A stretch of DNA of 32,405 nt from Collinsella sp. (GTDB lineage: Bacteria; Actinomycetota; Coriobacteriia; Coriobacteriales; Coriobacteriaceae). Positions within the stretch are counted from its first letter, which is position 1. Each line of letters starts with the position of its first letter. The translations under genes were made by a program, and so were the position numbers. The notes beneath the pieces are model-generated. The model had not been told where the DNA came from. It worked only from the letters and a program-made list of their open reading frames with translations, and made no database searches. The DNA is taken from positions 88,270-120,674 of the forward strand of contig DXZU01000013.1 in the NCBI GenBank assembly GCA_019419525.1, given 5' to 3'. Below are positions 15,007 through 22,591 of the stretch, in pieces.

Positions 15007-16470
15007 CTACTCGTCGTGCTTATCCTCGTGACGAGCGGCGGCGCGGGCTTCGTGGATGCCCTTGATTGCGGCATGGCGAGCCGTGCGGGCATCATGGATG
15101 GCGTCGCGAGCCTCGGCGGTCGTCGCCTTGGCAGAGCGTAACTTGGCGGCCAGATCGGGGTTGGTTTCGGCGACCGCGGTGATCGCGGGACCGTCGAGCT
15201 CCTCTTGCGTGGGCTCGGCCAAAAAGTCGATAGCATACTGGGCTGCCACCATGGAGCCCTTGGCCAGCACGCTCTCGTCGATCTTGTAAAAGCAGGAATG
15301 TTGGGCGTACGTGGCGCCAATCTTGGGGTTGCGCGTACCTACAAAGGCGAGCACGCCCGGTACGCGGCGCAGGTACTCCGAAAAATCCTCGCCCGAAAGC
15401 GTGCCGCGATAATGGCCTCGACCGGCGGGACCCAGACACTTAATTACAGCCTGACGGCAGCGCTCGCTCGAGCCCGCGTCGTTTTCGACCTTGTAGTTGG
15501 CGATGGTGTAGTCGGTGAGCTCTGCCTCGGCGCCCAAGGCGGCCGCGGTATGCTCCACGATGCGGCGCATAAGTTCCGGCATTTCCTCGTGGGTTGAATC
15601 TCCGTAGGTGCGCACCGTGCCGGCGAGGTAGGCCGTGCCGGCGATAACGTTGCGCGCGGTGCCGCCGTGCAGCTCGCCGACGGTGATGACGGCCGGCTCG
15701 TAGGGGCTTATCTCGCGCGAGACGATGGTCTGCAGGGCGTTGACAATCTCGGCGGCAACCATAACGGCGTCGTGGCCGCGCTGGGGCATGGCGCCGTGGC
15801 ACGAGGTACCGCGGACATCGATGCGGAACCAGTCGGTATTGGCCATGCGCGGGCCGGGCTCGCAGCTTACGGTGCCGGCGTCGACCTCGCTCCAGATGTG
15901 CGCGGCGTAGGCACCATCGACGCCGTCGAGCACGCCCGTGCCGATCATGAGTTTGGCGCCTTGGCCGTTTTCCTCACTGGGCTGGAAGACGATGCGGACC
16001 TCGCCGTGGATGTCGTCTGTCATATGGCGCAGAATCTGCAGCGTGCCGAGCATCATGGCGATGTGGCAGTCGTGGCCGCAGGCGTGCATGCAGCCCTCGT
16101 TGACGCTGGAGAAATCCTCGCCGGTCTGCTCGGTGACGGGCAGGGCGTCGATATCCGCACGCAGCAGGATGCGGCGGCGCGGCGTGCCGTCCTCGCGATA
16201 GGCGTCGGGCGCGGTGCCGCGAAGGGTCGCCACCAGGCCCGTCTTAAGGGGACGCTCGTAGGGGATATTCATGGCGTCGAGCTGGTTGGCGATGTCAGAA
16301 GTCGTGCGCTCTTCGGCGAGGCTCAGCTCCGGGTGCTTATGGAAGTGCCGACGCTGCTTAATGATGTAGGGTTCAAACTCGGCGGCGATATCTTGGATGG
16401 CTGCGGTGACGTCGTCAGCCGCGCGAGCCTCGGTCGCCGCCATAATCTGCTGTGCCTTGGTCTTCGTCAT
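15007..16470 (-). CDS. M20 family metallo-amidohydrolase with C-terminal helical extension
   Basis: A 487-residue zinc peptidase-fold hydrolase of the M20D (hippurate hydrolase/aminoacylase) group. Metal-site residues seen: CGHDCH (131-136), SEENGQGA (Glu 167/168), AAHIW (His 191) and HSCFYKIDE (His 391). The dimerisation-domain segment GTSCHGAMP (221-229) is also present. Such enzymes remove acyl or aryl groups from amino acids or process small amides; the substrate is unknown. The start is the ATG at 16470 with AAGGAG upstream on the minus strand. The catalytic domain ends near 420; the remaining 65 residues are a charged Ala/Arg/His helix not usual in this family. It is divergent from an Amidohydro_3 gene. 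Confidence 0.88.
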   Translation of the reverse strand: MTKTKAQQIMAATEARAADDVTAAIQDIAAEFEPYIIKQRRHFHKHPELSLAEERTTSDIANQLDAMNIPYERPLKTGLVATLRGTAPDAYREDGTPRRRILLRADIDALPVTEQTGEDFSSVNEGCMHACGHDCHIAMMLGTLQILRHMTDDIHGEVRIVFQPSEENGQGAKLMIGTGVLDGVDGAYAAHIWSEVDAGTVSCEPGPRMANTDWFRIDVRGTSCHGAMPQRGHDAVMVAAEIVNALQTIVSREISPYEPAVITVGELHGGTARNVIAGTAYLAGTVRTYGDSTHEEMPELMRRIVEHTAAALGAEAELTDYTIANYKVENDAGSSERCRQAVIKCLGPAGRGHYRGTLSGEDFSEYLRRVPGVLAFVGTRNPKIGATYAQHSCFYKIDESVLAKGSMVAAQYAIDFLAEPTQEELDGPAITAVAETNPDLAAKLRSAKATTAEARDAIHDARTARHAAIKGIHEARAAARHEDKHDE

Positions 16471-16520
16471 GGTCGATTTGCTCCTTACTGGTTTATCGCA
16501 AAATCGTACAGGCTCTTTCC

Positions 16521-16599
16521 AGTATGCCACCTGCCACTTGGCCTGGCAAAGCTGCCGTTTGCCGCTTGGCATTTTGTAACCGAGGCGGGGGAGTACACT
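16521..16599. promoter_or_regulatory. Divergent promoter region between two hydrolase genes
   Basis: On the minus strand TGG CATACT (16529-16521) is an extended -10 for the M20 gene. On the plus strand TACACT (16594-16599) is a -10 candidate for the Amidohydro_3 gene. Between them are several TGCC/GGCA half-sites, including TGCCA-N7-TGGCA (16532-16548) and a TGCCG...TTGGCA pair (16553-16571), which could bind a regulator of both genes. Confidence 0.4.
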
Positions 16600-16637
16600 C
16601 GGGGGTGTTGAATTTTCTGCCAGAGATGGGGATGTCC

Positions 16638-18275
16638 ATGCAACATATCGATCGGATTATCCGCTCCAAGAACGTCTTTACCGCGCACGACGGCGTCGAT
16701 ACCGCCCGCGAGCTGGCGATTGCCATCGCAGGCGACCGTATCGTCGCAGTCGGTGCGCCCGATGACGTGATTGCCGCCGCGCCTGCCGCCACGCCGGTTA
16801 TCGACTACGGCGAGCAGTTTGTCTGCCCCGGTTTCCATGACGCTCATCTGCACTTCTTCCATACCTCGGTCGGCTCCTCGCCGTACATGCTCATGGATAT
16901 GGGCACGTCCGAGGCGGCACTGGTGCAGCACGCGCTCGAGTTTTCCCAGGACCTGCCCGACGACGCCTGGGTTGTGACGCAGGGCTGGCGCGACTACCGT
17001 TGGGACCCGCCCGAGCATCCTACCAAGGCGTCGCTCGATGCAGCATTCCCCGATCGTCCCTGCGTTATGTATTCGGGCGACGGGCACACGCTTTGGCTCA
17101 ACAGCCGCGCACTCGAGGCGCTCGGCGTCACGCGCGACAGCGAGCCGCCAGCGGGCGGCAGTTACGACAAGGACGCAAGCGGCGAGCTCACGGGCATTGC
17201 GCACGAAGCGGCTGCCATGCAGCTGCTGCCGCGCTGCCTTGAGTGGCTGGGAGAAGGTCGCATCGCAAGCGCTTACGCCGATCAAATGAGGCGCATGGCC
17301 GAGCAGGGTATTACTTCGATCTGCGATATGTCGCTCATGCCCATGCCGGGCTGCGATTGTATCCGCGACGATGTCTACGACAAATTGCAGACGGCCGGTA
17401 GGCTGGGCATTCGTGCCCATCTGTTTCCCACGCTGCTGGATGACCAGTCGCGTCTGGAAGAGCTGCAGGTACGTTACGCGAACAACGCGCTGCTTTCGGC
17501 GCCGGGTTTTAAGCAGTTCTTCGACGGCGTGTCGAGTGAACACACGGCATATCTCACTGAGCCCTATACCAATCCGCGCTTCCCGGGCGACCAGGGCCGT
17601 CTGACGGTCCCGGCTGAGCGCATGCGCAAACTGGTTCTGGCGGCCGCGGAGCGCGGTCACACCGTGCGCATCCACGTCATTGGTGACGGTGCGATTCATG
17701 CCGCGCTGGATATCTTCGAGGAGGCGGCCGATCTGTACGGCCTGCCCCAGCGCGGCCATAACACGCTCGAGCACCTGGAGAACCTTCTGCCCGAGGACAT
17801 CGATCGCCTGCGCAAGCTCAACGTGGTCGCCTCGAGCCAGCCCTGTCACATTACGCTCGACCCGGGTGGACCGGAGCGCGATCTGGGCCTGGAGCGCAGC
17901 CGCATCATGTGGCCGTTCGCAACCTATAAGCAGCGCGGCATTCGCCAAGCCTTCGGAACCGACAGCCCTATCACGCCCGTTAACAGCATGAACGTGCTCT
18001 ACACGGCTATCACGCGCCAGGACCCCAAAAGCCACTGGCCCGAGGGCGGCTGGCTGCCGAGCGAGCGCGTCGATGCAGCAACGGCTCTGCGCAACTACAC
18101 CCTGGGCAGCGCGTACGCAGCGGGCGACGAGCAAAACCTCGGCAGCCTGGAACCCGGCAAATACGCCGACCTGGTAGTCCTGGACCAAAACCCGCTCACC
18201 ATCGACCCCCAAGAACTGCAAGCCACCAAGGTTCAGGCCACCTACCTGGCAGGCAACGTAATCTACGAGCGCTAG
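16638..18275 (+). CDS. Amidohydrolase family protein (Amidohydro_3, YtcJ-like)
   Basis: A 545-residue metal-dependent hydrolase of the Amidohydro_3 group. It shows the HxH metal motif in GFHDAHLHF, the SGDGHTLWLNSRALEALG segment, IHVIGDGAIH, NTLEHLENL, and the late catalytic Asp in FGTDSPITPVN. The closest known types are YtcJ-like proteins and N-substituted formamide deformylases; the real substrate is unknown. Three in-frame ATGs (16626, 16632, 16638) are possible; 16638 is chosen because GGGG (16628-16631) sits six bases before it. The paired, divergent M20 hydrolase suggests both act on amide substrates under shared control. The stop is 18 bp before a hairpin arm interrupted by an IS. Confidence 0.85.
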   Translation: MQHIDRIIRSKNVFTAHDGVDTARELAIAIAGDRIVAVGAPDDVIAAAPAATPVIDYGEQFVCPGFHDAHLHFFHTSVGSSPYMLMDMGTSEAALVQHALEFSQDLPDDAWVVTQGWRDYRWDPPEHPTKASLDAAFPDRPCVMYSGDGHTLWLNSRALEALGVTRDSEPPAGGSYDKDASGELTGIAHEAAAMQLLPRCLEWLGEGRIASAYADQMRRMAEQGITSICDMSLMPMPGCDCIRDDVYDKLQTAGRLGIRAHLFPTLLDDQSRLEELQVRYANNALLSAPGFKQFFDGVSSEHTAYLTEPYTNPRFPGDQGRLTVPAERMRKLVLAAAERGHTVRIHVIGDGAIHAALDIFEEAADLYGLPQRGHNTLEHLENLLPEDIDRLRKLNVVASSQPCHITLDPGGPERDLGLERSRIMWPFATYKQRGIRQAFGTDSPITPVNSMNVLYTAITRQDPKSHWPEGGWLPSERVDAATALRNYTLGSAYAAGDEQNLGSLEPGKYADLVVLDQNPLTIDPQELQATKVQATYLAGNVIYER

Positions 18276-18318
18276 CCCCGCATCCCACCCCTCAGTTGCG
18301 GCGAAATAGTCCCTAAAA

Positions 18319-19617
18319 GGGGGTGCGGACGATTTCTTGGACCGCGCCTAGGCGTATCCAAGCTTCCTGCGGTACTCCATCGGGCTGAGCCACCCGAGGG
18401 ACTTCTTGATCCGCTCCTCACGATAGTATACGAGGTAGGCCTCGAGCCTGCCCATGAACTCCCCGGCCGTCACGCCCTCCCAGTCCCTGTAGCGGAAGAA
18501 CTCGTTCTTGAGGCGGCCGAAGAAGCCCTCGCAGGCCGAGTTGTCCGGGCTGCAGCCCTTCGCGGACATGCTCCTGGCCAGCCCGTTCTCCTCGCAGATC
18601 CCGATCCACTCCGGCCAGCGGTAGTGGCCGCCGCGGTCCGAGTGGATCGTCGTGCGGGCGCCCGCCGGCCTGGCCGCGCAGGCCTTGAGCAGGCTCGAGT
18701 TCGCGAGGCGCTTGTCGGGGTGCAGCCCGATCGACCAGGCGACGGGCATCCCGTCGAAGCAGTCGACTATCGGGCTCAGGTAGACCTTCTCGCCGCCCGG
18801 GAGCCTGAACTCGGTGATGTCGGTGAGCCACAGCCGGTTGGGCTCGTCGGCGTGGAAGTCCCTGCTCACGAGGTTCTCCGGTGCCTTGGAGACCTCGCCG
18901 GCGTAGGAGCTGTAGCCCCGGGCGCGCCTCCTGTTGTAGACGACCTCGAGGCCCTCCTCGCGCATCACGCGGGCCACGCGCTTCTCGCTGGCGCGGACCC
19001 CCTCGCGGCGCAGGCGCGCCCAGACGGTGCGGTACCCCCAGCACCCCGAGCCCTCGCGGAAGATGCGAACCACGCGGTCGCGTATGTCGGCGTCGCGGTC
19101 GCGCGGCGCGGCGACGCGGGGCCTCCAGTACTCATAGGAGCTCTTCGATATCCTCAAGAAACCTGTGATCGAGCGGAGGGGCAGGGCGGTCGCCCGCCTC
19201 AATCTCTCGCCGAGCTCGCACTTGCTCCTGTTCGAGATCGAAGCCGGGTCCCACCCTTCCGCTTTTAGGTCGGCCAACACCGCCCTGAGCAGGAGGTTCT
19301 CTATCTGGTCCTCGTTGAGCCCGGCGAGCGGGCCGGTCGCGGGCGGGGCGTAGATCGACTTGTCGGGGCCCAAGCTGGCCTCCTTCCGGCGCGGTTTCCT
19401 CGCACCGATTCTACAGCGCGCCCCGGTGTAGCTGTGCGGGAGGTGGCCCGTCGCCCACTTCTTGGCCGCGCCCACCGTGACCCCCGCGAACTTCGCGGCG
19501 GCGGTCGGCCCCATGCCGTCCTCCGTCGCCAGGAGGAAGAGCTCGACCTTCTCCCTGCTGTACATGCGAACCTCCAGTCCGGACCGCTTCACGGTCCAAC
19601 TTTCTGTCCGCACCCCC
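18319..19617 (-). mobile_element. Intact IS3-family insertion sequence, 1299 bp
   Basis: Terminal inverted repeats are visible: 18319-18344 and 19592-19617 share GGGGGTGCGGAC, a variable hexamer, and TTGGACCG. The flanks carry a 3 bp direct repeat, AAA (18316-18318 and 19618-19620), consistent with the 3-4 bp target duplication of IS3 elements. It encodes one transposase. The matching ends, target duplication and open transposase frame suggest a recent, possibly active insertion. Confidence 0.88.
18348..19565 (-). CDS. IS3-family transposase, single open frame
   Basis: A 405-residue transposase. The N-terminal 60 residues look like a helix-turn-helix (TAAAKFAGVTVGAAKKWATG), a middle basic region follows, and then a DDE integrase core with Asp 249 (LTDITEF), Asp 310 (HSDRGGHY) and Glu 346 (CEGFFGRLKNE); 35 residues separate the last Asp and Glu, as expected for the D,D(35)E core of IS3 elements. 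Most IS3 elements use two frames joined by a -1 frameshift; here orfA-like and orfB-like parts are in one frame. The start is the ATG at 19565 with GGAGG five bases upstream; the frame stays open 24 codons further to 19637, but that extends past the IS end and is rejected. Confidence 0.9.
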   Translation of the reverse strand: MYSREKVELFLLATEDGMGPTAAAKFAGVTVGAAKKWATGHLPHSYTGARCRIGARKPRRKEASLGPDKSIYAPPATGPLAGLNEDQIENLLLRAVLADLKAEGWDPASISNRSKCELGERLRRATALPLRSITGFLRISKSSYEYWRPRVAAPRDRDADIRDRVVRIFREGSGCWGYRTVWARLRREGVRASEKRVARVMREEGLEVVYNRRRARGYSSYAGEVSKAPENLVSRDFHADEPNRLWLTDITEFRLPGGEKVYLSPIVDCFDGMPVAWSIGLHPDKRLANSSLLKACAARPAGARTTIHSDRGGHYRWPEWIGICEENGLARSMSAKGCSPDNSACEGFFGRLKNEFFRYRDWEGVTAGEFMGRLEAYLVYYREERIKKSLGWLSPMEYRRKLGYA

Positions 19618-19719
19618 AAATCGGCCTTCAAGCCCAAAAACAGGAACTATTCCACCGCAACTTAAAAGAGCGCGTCCCAACAACGTGCCCCTATCTTGTG
19701 CATCCCATCCGCATCGCCA

Positions 19720-19958
19720 TTTTGCTGCACTGACTTTTCTGAATGCCGGGACCGAATTAGTTAACCTGGCTCCCGTGTGGCTCCGGAGGGGCGGGGCATA
19801 AGGTTTATCGTGAGTTCCGCACGAGCCGAAGGCCACTTAATGTGGCCTTCGTGCGAGCAGGACTGCCCGAGCAGGAAACCTTATGCCCCGCCCCTCCGGA
19901 GCCACACGGGAGCCACCGCTAAGTTATCCCCGGCATTCAGAAAATCTAAGTGCCAAAA
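19720..19958. repeat. Large nested palindrome upstream of groES (element 1)
   Basis: Three nested layers are present. Outer arms at about 19720-19750 and 19929-19958 share TTTTCTGAATGCCGGG. Inner arms 19768-19806 and 19876-19914 are perfect 39 bp inverted repeats. In the 69 nt interior, a 9 bp central hairpin (19828-19836 with 19842-19850) is extended by GCAC/GTGC. No open frame fits. It looks like a MITE-like or cruciform element and lies between the IS3 insertion and the groES leader. Confidence 0.8.
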
Positions 19959-20081
19959 AATAAGATTTTTTGACTCCGTGTTGTATAACCCGCCATTCGT
20001 GGGTACCATTCAACGCGTACGCAAACAAAAAGGGTTAATTCGCGCGGCATAACCGCGCGGCCCAAAAAGGAGGAAACAAGC

Positions 20082-20375
20082 ATGTCGTCTTTGAAGCCGC
20101 TTGCAGATCGTGTTCTGGTCAAGCCCGACGAGGCCGAGCAGAAGACCGCTTCTGGTCTGTATATCGCCAGCAACGCCCAGGAGAAGCCGCAGCGCGGCAC
20201 CATCGTTGCCGTTGGCGCCGGCAAGGTCAACGACAAGGGTGAGCGCATCCCCATGGACGTCAAGGTCGGTGACGTTGTCATCTATGGTAAGTTCGGTGGC
20301 AACGAGGTCAAGGTCGACGGCGAGAAGTATCTGCTGATGCGCGCCGACGACATCTACGCTGTCGTCGAGGCCTAG
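20082..20375 (+). CDS. groES: Co-chaperonin GroES
   Basis: A 97-residue 10 kDa chaperonin with the N-terminal LKPLADRVLVKP, the mobile loop KTASGLYIAS that docks GroEL, and a late DDIYAVVEA. It caps the GroEL cavity during ATP-driven folding in the cytoplasm. The ATG at 20082 has AAGGAGG (20067-20073) eight bases upstream. A perfect 7 bp hairpin (20041-20047 with 20053-20059) sits seven bases before this site, so the leader is structured. No CIRCE or HAIR heat-shock operator was found in 19960-20081. It is co-transcribed with groEL, 96 bp downstream. Confidence 0.97.
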   Translation: MSSLKPLADRVLVKPDEAEQKTASGLYIASNAQEKPQRGTIVAVGAGKVNDKGERIPMDVKVGDVVIYGKFGGNEVKVDGEKYLLMRADDIYAVVEA

Positions 20376-20471
20376 TCTCGTCAGAATCTCTGATTCGTCT
20401 TTGAACGCGCCCGCCGCATAGGACTCGGAAGCGGCGACGCGAGTCACATTTCTTTTGGAGGATTACCTACC

Positions 20472-22109
20472 ATGGCAAAGAACATTACGTTCAACACCGA
20501 TGCCCGCGCTAAGCTTGCCAAGGGCGTCAACACTCTGGCCGACGCCGTTACCGTCACCATGGGCCCCAAGGGCCGCTACGTTGCGCTGCAGCGCACGTTC
20601 GGTGCTCCGACCATCACCAACGACGGCGTTTCTGTCGCCAAGGAGATCGAGCTCGAGGACAACATCGAGAACATGGGCGCTCAGCTGGTGAAGGAGGTCG
20701 CCACCAAGACCAACGACACCGTGGGTGACGGCACCACCACCGCAACCCTGCTCGCTCAAGCCATCGTCAACGACGGTCTGCGCAACGTCGCCGCTGGCGC
20801 CAACCCGCTGGCCATCCGTCGCGGCATCGACAAGGCCGTCAACGCCGCCGTCGCCGAGATGAAGAAGCAGGCCAAGCCGGTCGAGACCAAGGAGCAGATT
20901 GCTTCCGTCGGTACCATCTCCGCCGGTGACCCCGAGGTCGGCGAGAAGATCGCCGAGGCCATGGAGGTCGTGGGCAAGGACGGCGTCATCACCGTCGAGG
21001 ATTCCCAGACGTTCGACATCACCATCGACACCGTCGAGGGCATGCAGTTCGACAAGGGCTATGTCTCCGCTTACTTCGTCACGGATAACGACCGCATGGA
21101 GGCCGTGATGAAGGATCCGTACATCCTCATCACCGACCAGAAGATCTCCAGCGTCCAGGACATCATGCCTGTTCTCGAGGCTGTCCAGCGCGCTGGCCGT
21201 GGCCTGCTCATCATCGCTGAGGACATCGATGGCGAGGCTCTGCCGACCCTCGTCCTCAACAAGATCCGTGGCGCCCTCAACGTCTGCGCCGTCAAGGCCC
21301 CGGGCTACGGCGATCGCCGCAAGCGCATCCTGGAGGACATCGCCGTCCTCACCGGTGGCCAGGCTGCTCTGGACGAGCTGGGCGTGAAGGTCGCTGACAT
21401 CACCGCTGATATGCTCGGTACCGCTAAGTCCGTCACCATCTCCAAGGACAACACCGTCGTCGTCGGCGGCGCTGGCTCCAAGGAGGCCATCGACGCCCGC
21501 ATCGCTCAGATCAAGGGCGAGATGGAGAACACCACCTCTGACTTCGACCGTGAGAAGCTCCAGGAGCGCCTGGCCAAGCTCTCCGGTGGCGTTGCCGTCA
21601 TCAAGGTCGGCGCTGCTACCGAGTCCGAGCTCAAGGAGATCAAGCACCGCGTTGAGGATGCCCTGCAGGCTACCCGCGCTGCTGTCGAGGAGGGCATCGT
21701 CGCCGGCGGTGGCGTCGCCTTCATGGACGCTGCTCCTGCGCTCGATGCTGTCGAGATCGACGACCCCGAGGAGAAGATTGGCGTCGATATCGTCAAGAAG
21801 GCTCTGACCGCTCCGGTCGCCACCATCGCCAAGAACGCTGGCTTTGAGGGCGCTGTCGTGGTCGACAAGGTTGCCGAGCTGCCCGCCGGCCAGGGTCTCA
21901 ACTCTGCCAACGGCGAGTGGGGCGACATGATCGAGATGGGCGTCCTCGACCCCGTCAAGGTCAGCCGCGTCACCCTGCAGAACGCTGCTTCTGTCGCCAG
22001 CCTGATCCTCATCACCGAGGCTACCGTCTCCGATGTGCCCAAGAACACTCAGCTTGAGGACGCTATCGCTGCTGCCACCGCTGGTCAGCAGGGCGGCGGT
22101 ATGTACTAA
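20472..22109 (+). CDS. groEL: Chaperonin GroEL
   Basis: A 545-residue 60 kDa chaperonin, full length. Visible family segments: TMGPKGR near residue 30, the ATP-site GDGTTTATLLA near 85, the apical-domain KAPGYGDRRK and VLTGG, and GIVAGGGVA near 410. The C-terminus is the short GQQGGGMY rather than a long GGM repeat. GGAGG lies about 10 bases before the ATG at 20472. The 96 bp gap after groES can form a GC-rich hairpin (about 20407-20440) that might tune the groES:groEL ratio. The gene is followed by the nested palindrome at 22136-22280. Confidence 0.97.
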   Translation: MAKNITFNTDARAKLAKGVNTLADAVTVTMGPKGRYVALQRTFGAPTITNDGVSVAKEIELEDNIENMGAQLVKEVATKTNDTVGDGTTTATLLAQAIVNDGLRNVAAGANPLAIRRGIDKAVNAAVAEMKKQAKPVETKEQIASVGTISAGDPEVGEKIAEAMEVVGKDGVITVEDSQTFDITIDTVEGMQFDKGYVSAYFVTDNDRMEAVMKDPYILITDQKISSVQDIMPVLEAVQRAGRGLLIIAEDIDGEALPTLVLNKIRGALNVCAVKAPGYGDRRKRILEDIAVLTGGQAALDELGVKVADITADMLGTAKSVTISKDNTVVVGGAGSKEAIDARIAQIKGEMENTTSDFDREKLQERLAKLSGGVAVIKVGAATESELKEIKHRVEDALQATRAAVEEGIVAGGGVAFMDAAPALDAVEIDDPEEKIGVDIVKKALTAPVATIAKNAGFEGAVVVDKVAELPAGQGLNSANGEWGDMIEMGVLDPVKVSRVTLQNAASVASLILITEATVSDVPKNTQLEDAIAAATAGQQGGGMY

Positions 22110-22135
22110 GGCCGACAAGGTCTAGAACTCCCACC

Positions 22136-22280
22136 GGGAATCCGGGGGCGTGACGGGGGCTTCCCTCCGGAACGTCCTCGGACATGCAAAGAGGCTCCGC
22201 ATCGCGCTTCGCGCTGCGGAGCCTCTTTGCGTCCTGCGGAATGTTCCGGAGGGAAGCCCCCGTCACGCCCCCGGATTCCC
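22136..22280. repeat. Large nested palindrome downstream of groEL (element 2); inner hairpin may terminate groEL
   Basis: Perfect 38 bp inverted arms (22136-22173 and 22243-22280) enclose 69 nt that hold a perfect 15 bp hairpin (22187-22201 with 22215-22229) ending CTCTTTG. The inner hairpin is the only terminator candidate for groESL, though its T run is short. Arm length, interior length (69 nt) and central hairpin mirror element 1 upstream of groES, while sequence differs except for a shared CTCCGGA. Confidence 0.8.
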
Positions 22281-22314
22281 TGCGTTTACGGCCTTGAGGT
22301 CGGCGGGCGGAGAA

Positions 22315-22503
22315 GGACGTGGTCGATAGGGATACGTGTCCCCTTCGCTGTTTCGCGCTTTGCGCGAAAGGCGCGCTACTTTGGGATGGATGGGGAACGT
22401 GGTTGTTGCGGTGGCTTTTCCCTTTTGCTGTTTCGCGGCTTTGCCGCGAAAAGCGCAGCACTTTGGGATGGGCGGGTACGTTATTGTCGCGCTGCTCTGT
22501 CCC
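22315..22503 (+). repeat. Tandem hairpin array with 80 bp period
   Basis: A degenerate 28 nt block occurs three times (22315-22342, 22395-22422, 22476-22503), each ending TCCC, with two related segments of 52 and 53 nt between them. Each segment has a hairpin, TTTCGCGC-TTT-GCGCGAAA in the first and TTTCGCGGC-TTT-GCCGCGAAA in the second, followed by CTTTGGGATGG. The extra G and C in the second stem keep pairing. No gene is present here. Confidence 0.7.
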
Positions 22504-22552
22504 GGCCGCATTTCTAGAGCGTTTCCCCCGCCATAAATTACCCTTGGCATAC

Positions 22553-22580
22553 TTGCGCGAAAGCCTACTGGTGCTACACT
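22553..22580 (+). promoter_or_regulatory. Promoter of the riboflavin transporter operon
   Basis: TTGCGC (22553-22558), a 16 bp spacer ending in TGC, and TACACT (22575-22580) form an extended -10 promoter. Transcription would begin near 22587, a few bases before the FMN riboswitch. Confidence 0.7.
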
Positions 22581-22591
22581 TGCAATTGCTG

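Larger units (their letters stand above)
18294..19662 (-). repeat. Intergenic 21 bp hairpin split by the IS3 element
   Basis: The 21 nt at 18294-18314 and 19642-19662 are inverted copies differing at three positions. On the minus-strand transcript all three differences become G-U pairs, so the stem is fully paired there. The IS and one copy of its target duplication lie in the loop; removing them restores a loop of about 27 nt. The hairpin lies just after the Amidohydro_3 gene. Confidence 0.75.

Noticed and set aside
16485..18221. A 578-codon open frame on the minus strand across the Amidohydro_3 gene
   Set aside because: It is a shadow of the plus-strand gene; its product is basic and His/Arg-rich without recognisable motifs.
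19566..19637. 24-codon N-terminal extension of the IS3 transposase
   Set aside because: It crosses the terminal inverted repeat and leaves the IS; the ATG at 19565 has GGAGG five bases upstream.
19960..20081. CIRCE or HAIR operator for groESL
   Set aside because: Neither consensus inverted repeat is present on reading the leader; TTGACT (19970-19975) also lacks a -10 at proper distance.
20463..22118. A 551-codon open frame on the minus strand across groEL
   Set aside because: It mirrors groEL codon structure in a GC-rich gene, has no ribosome site or family resemblance, and groEL is certain.
22315..22503. CRISPR array
   Set aside because: Only three degenerate 28 nt blocks, and the intervening segments are similar to each other and form hairpins, unlike unique spacers.
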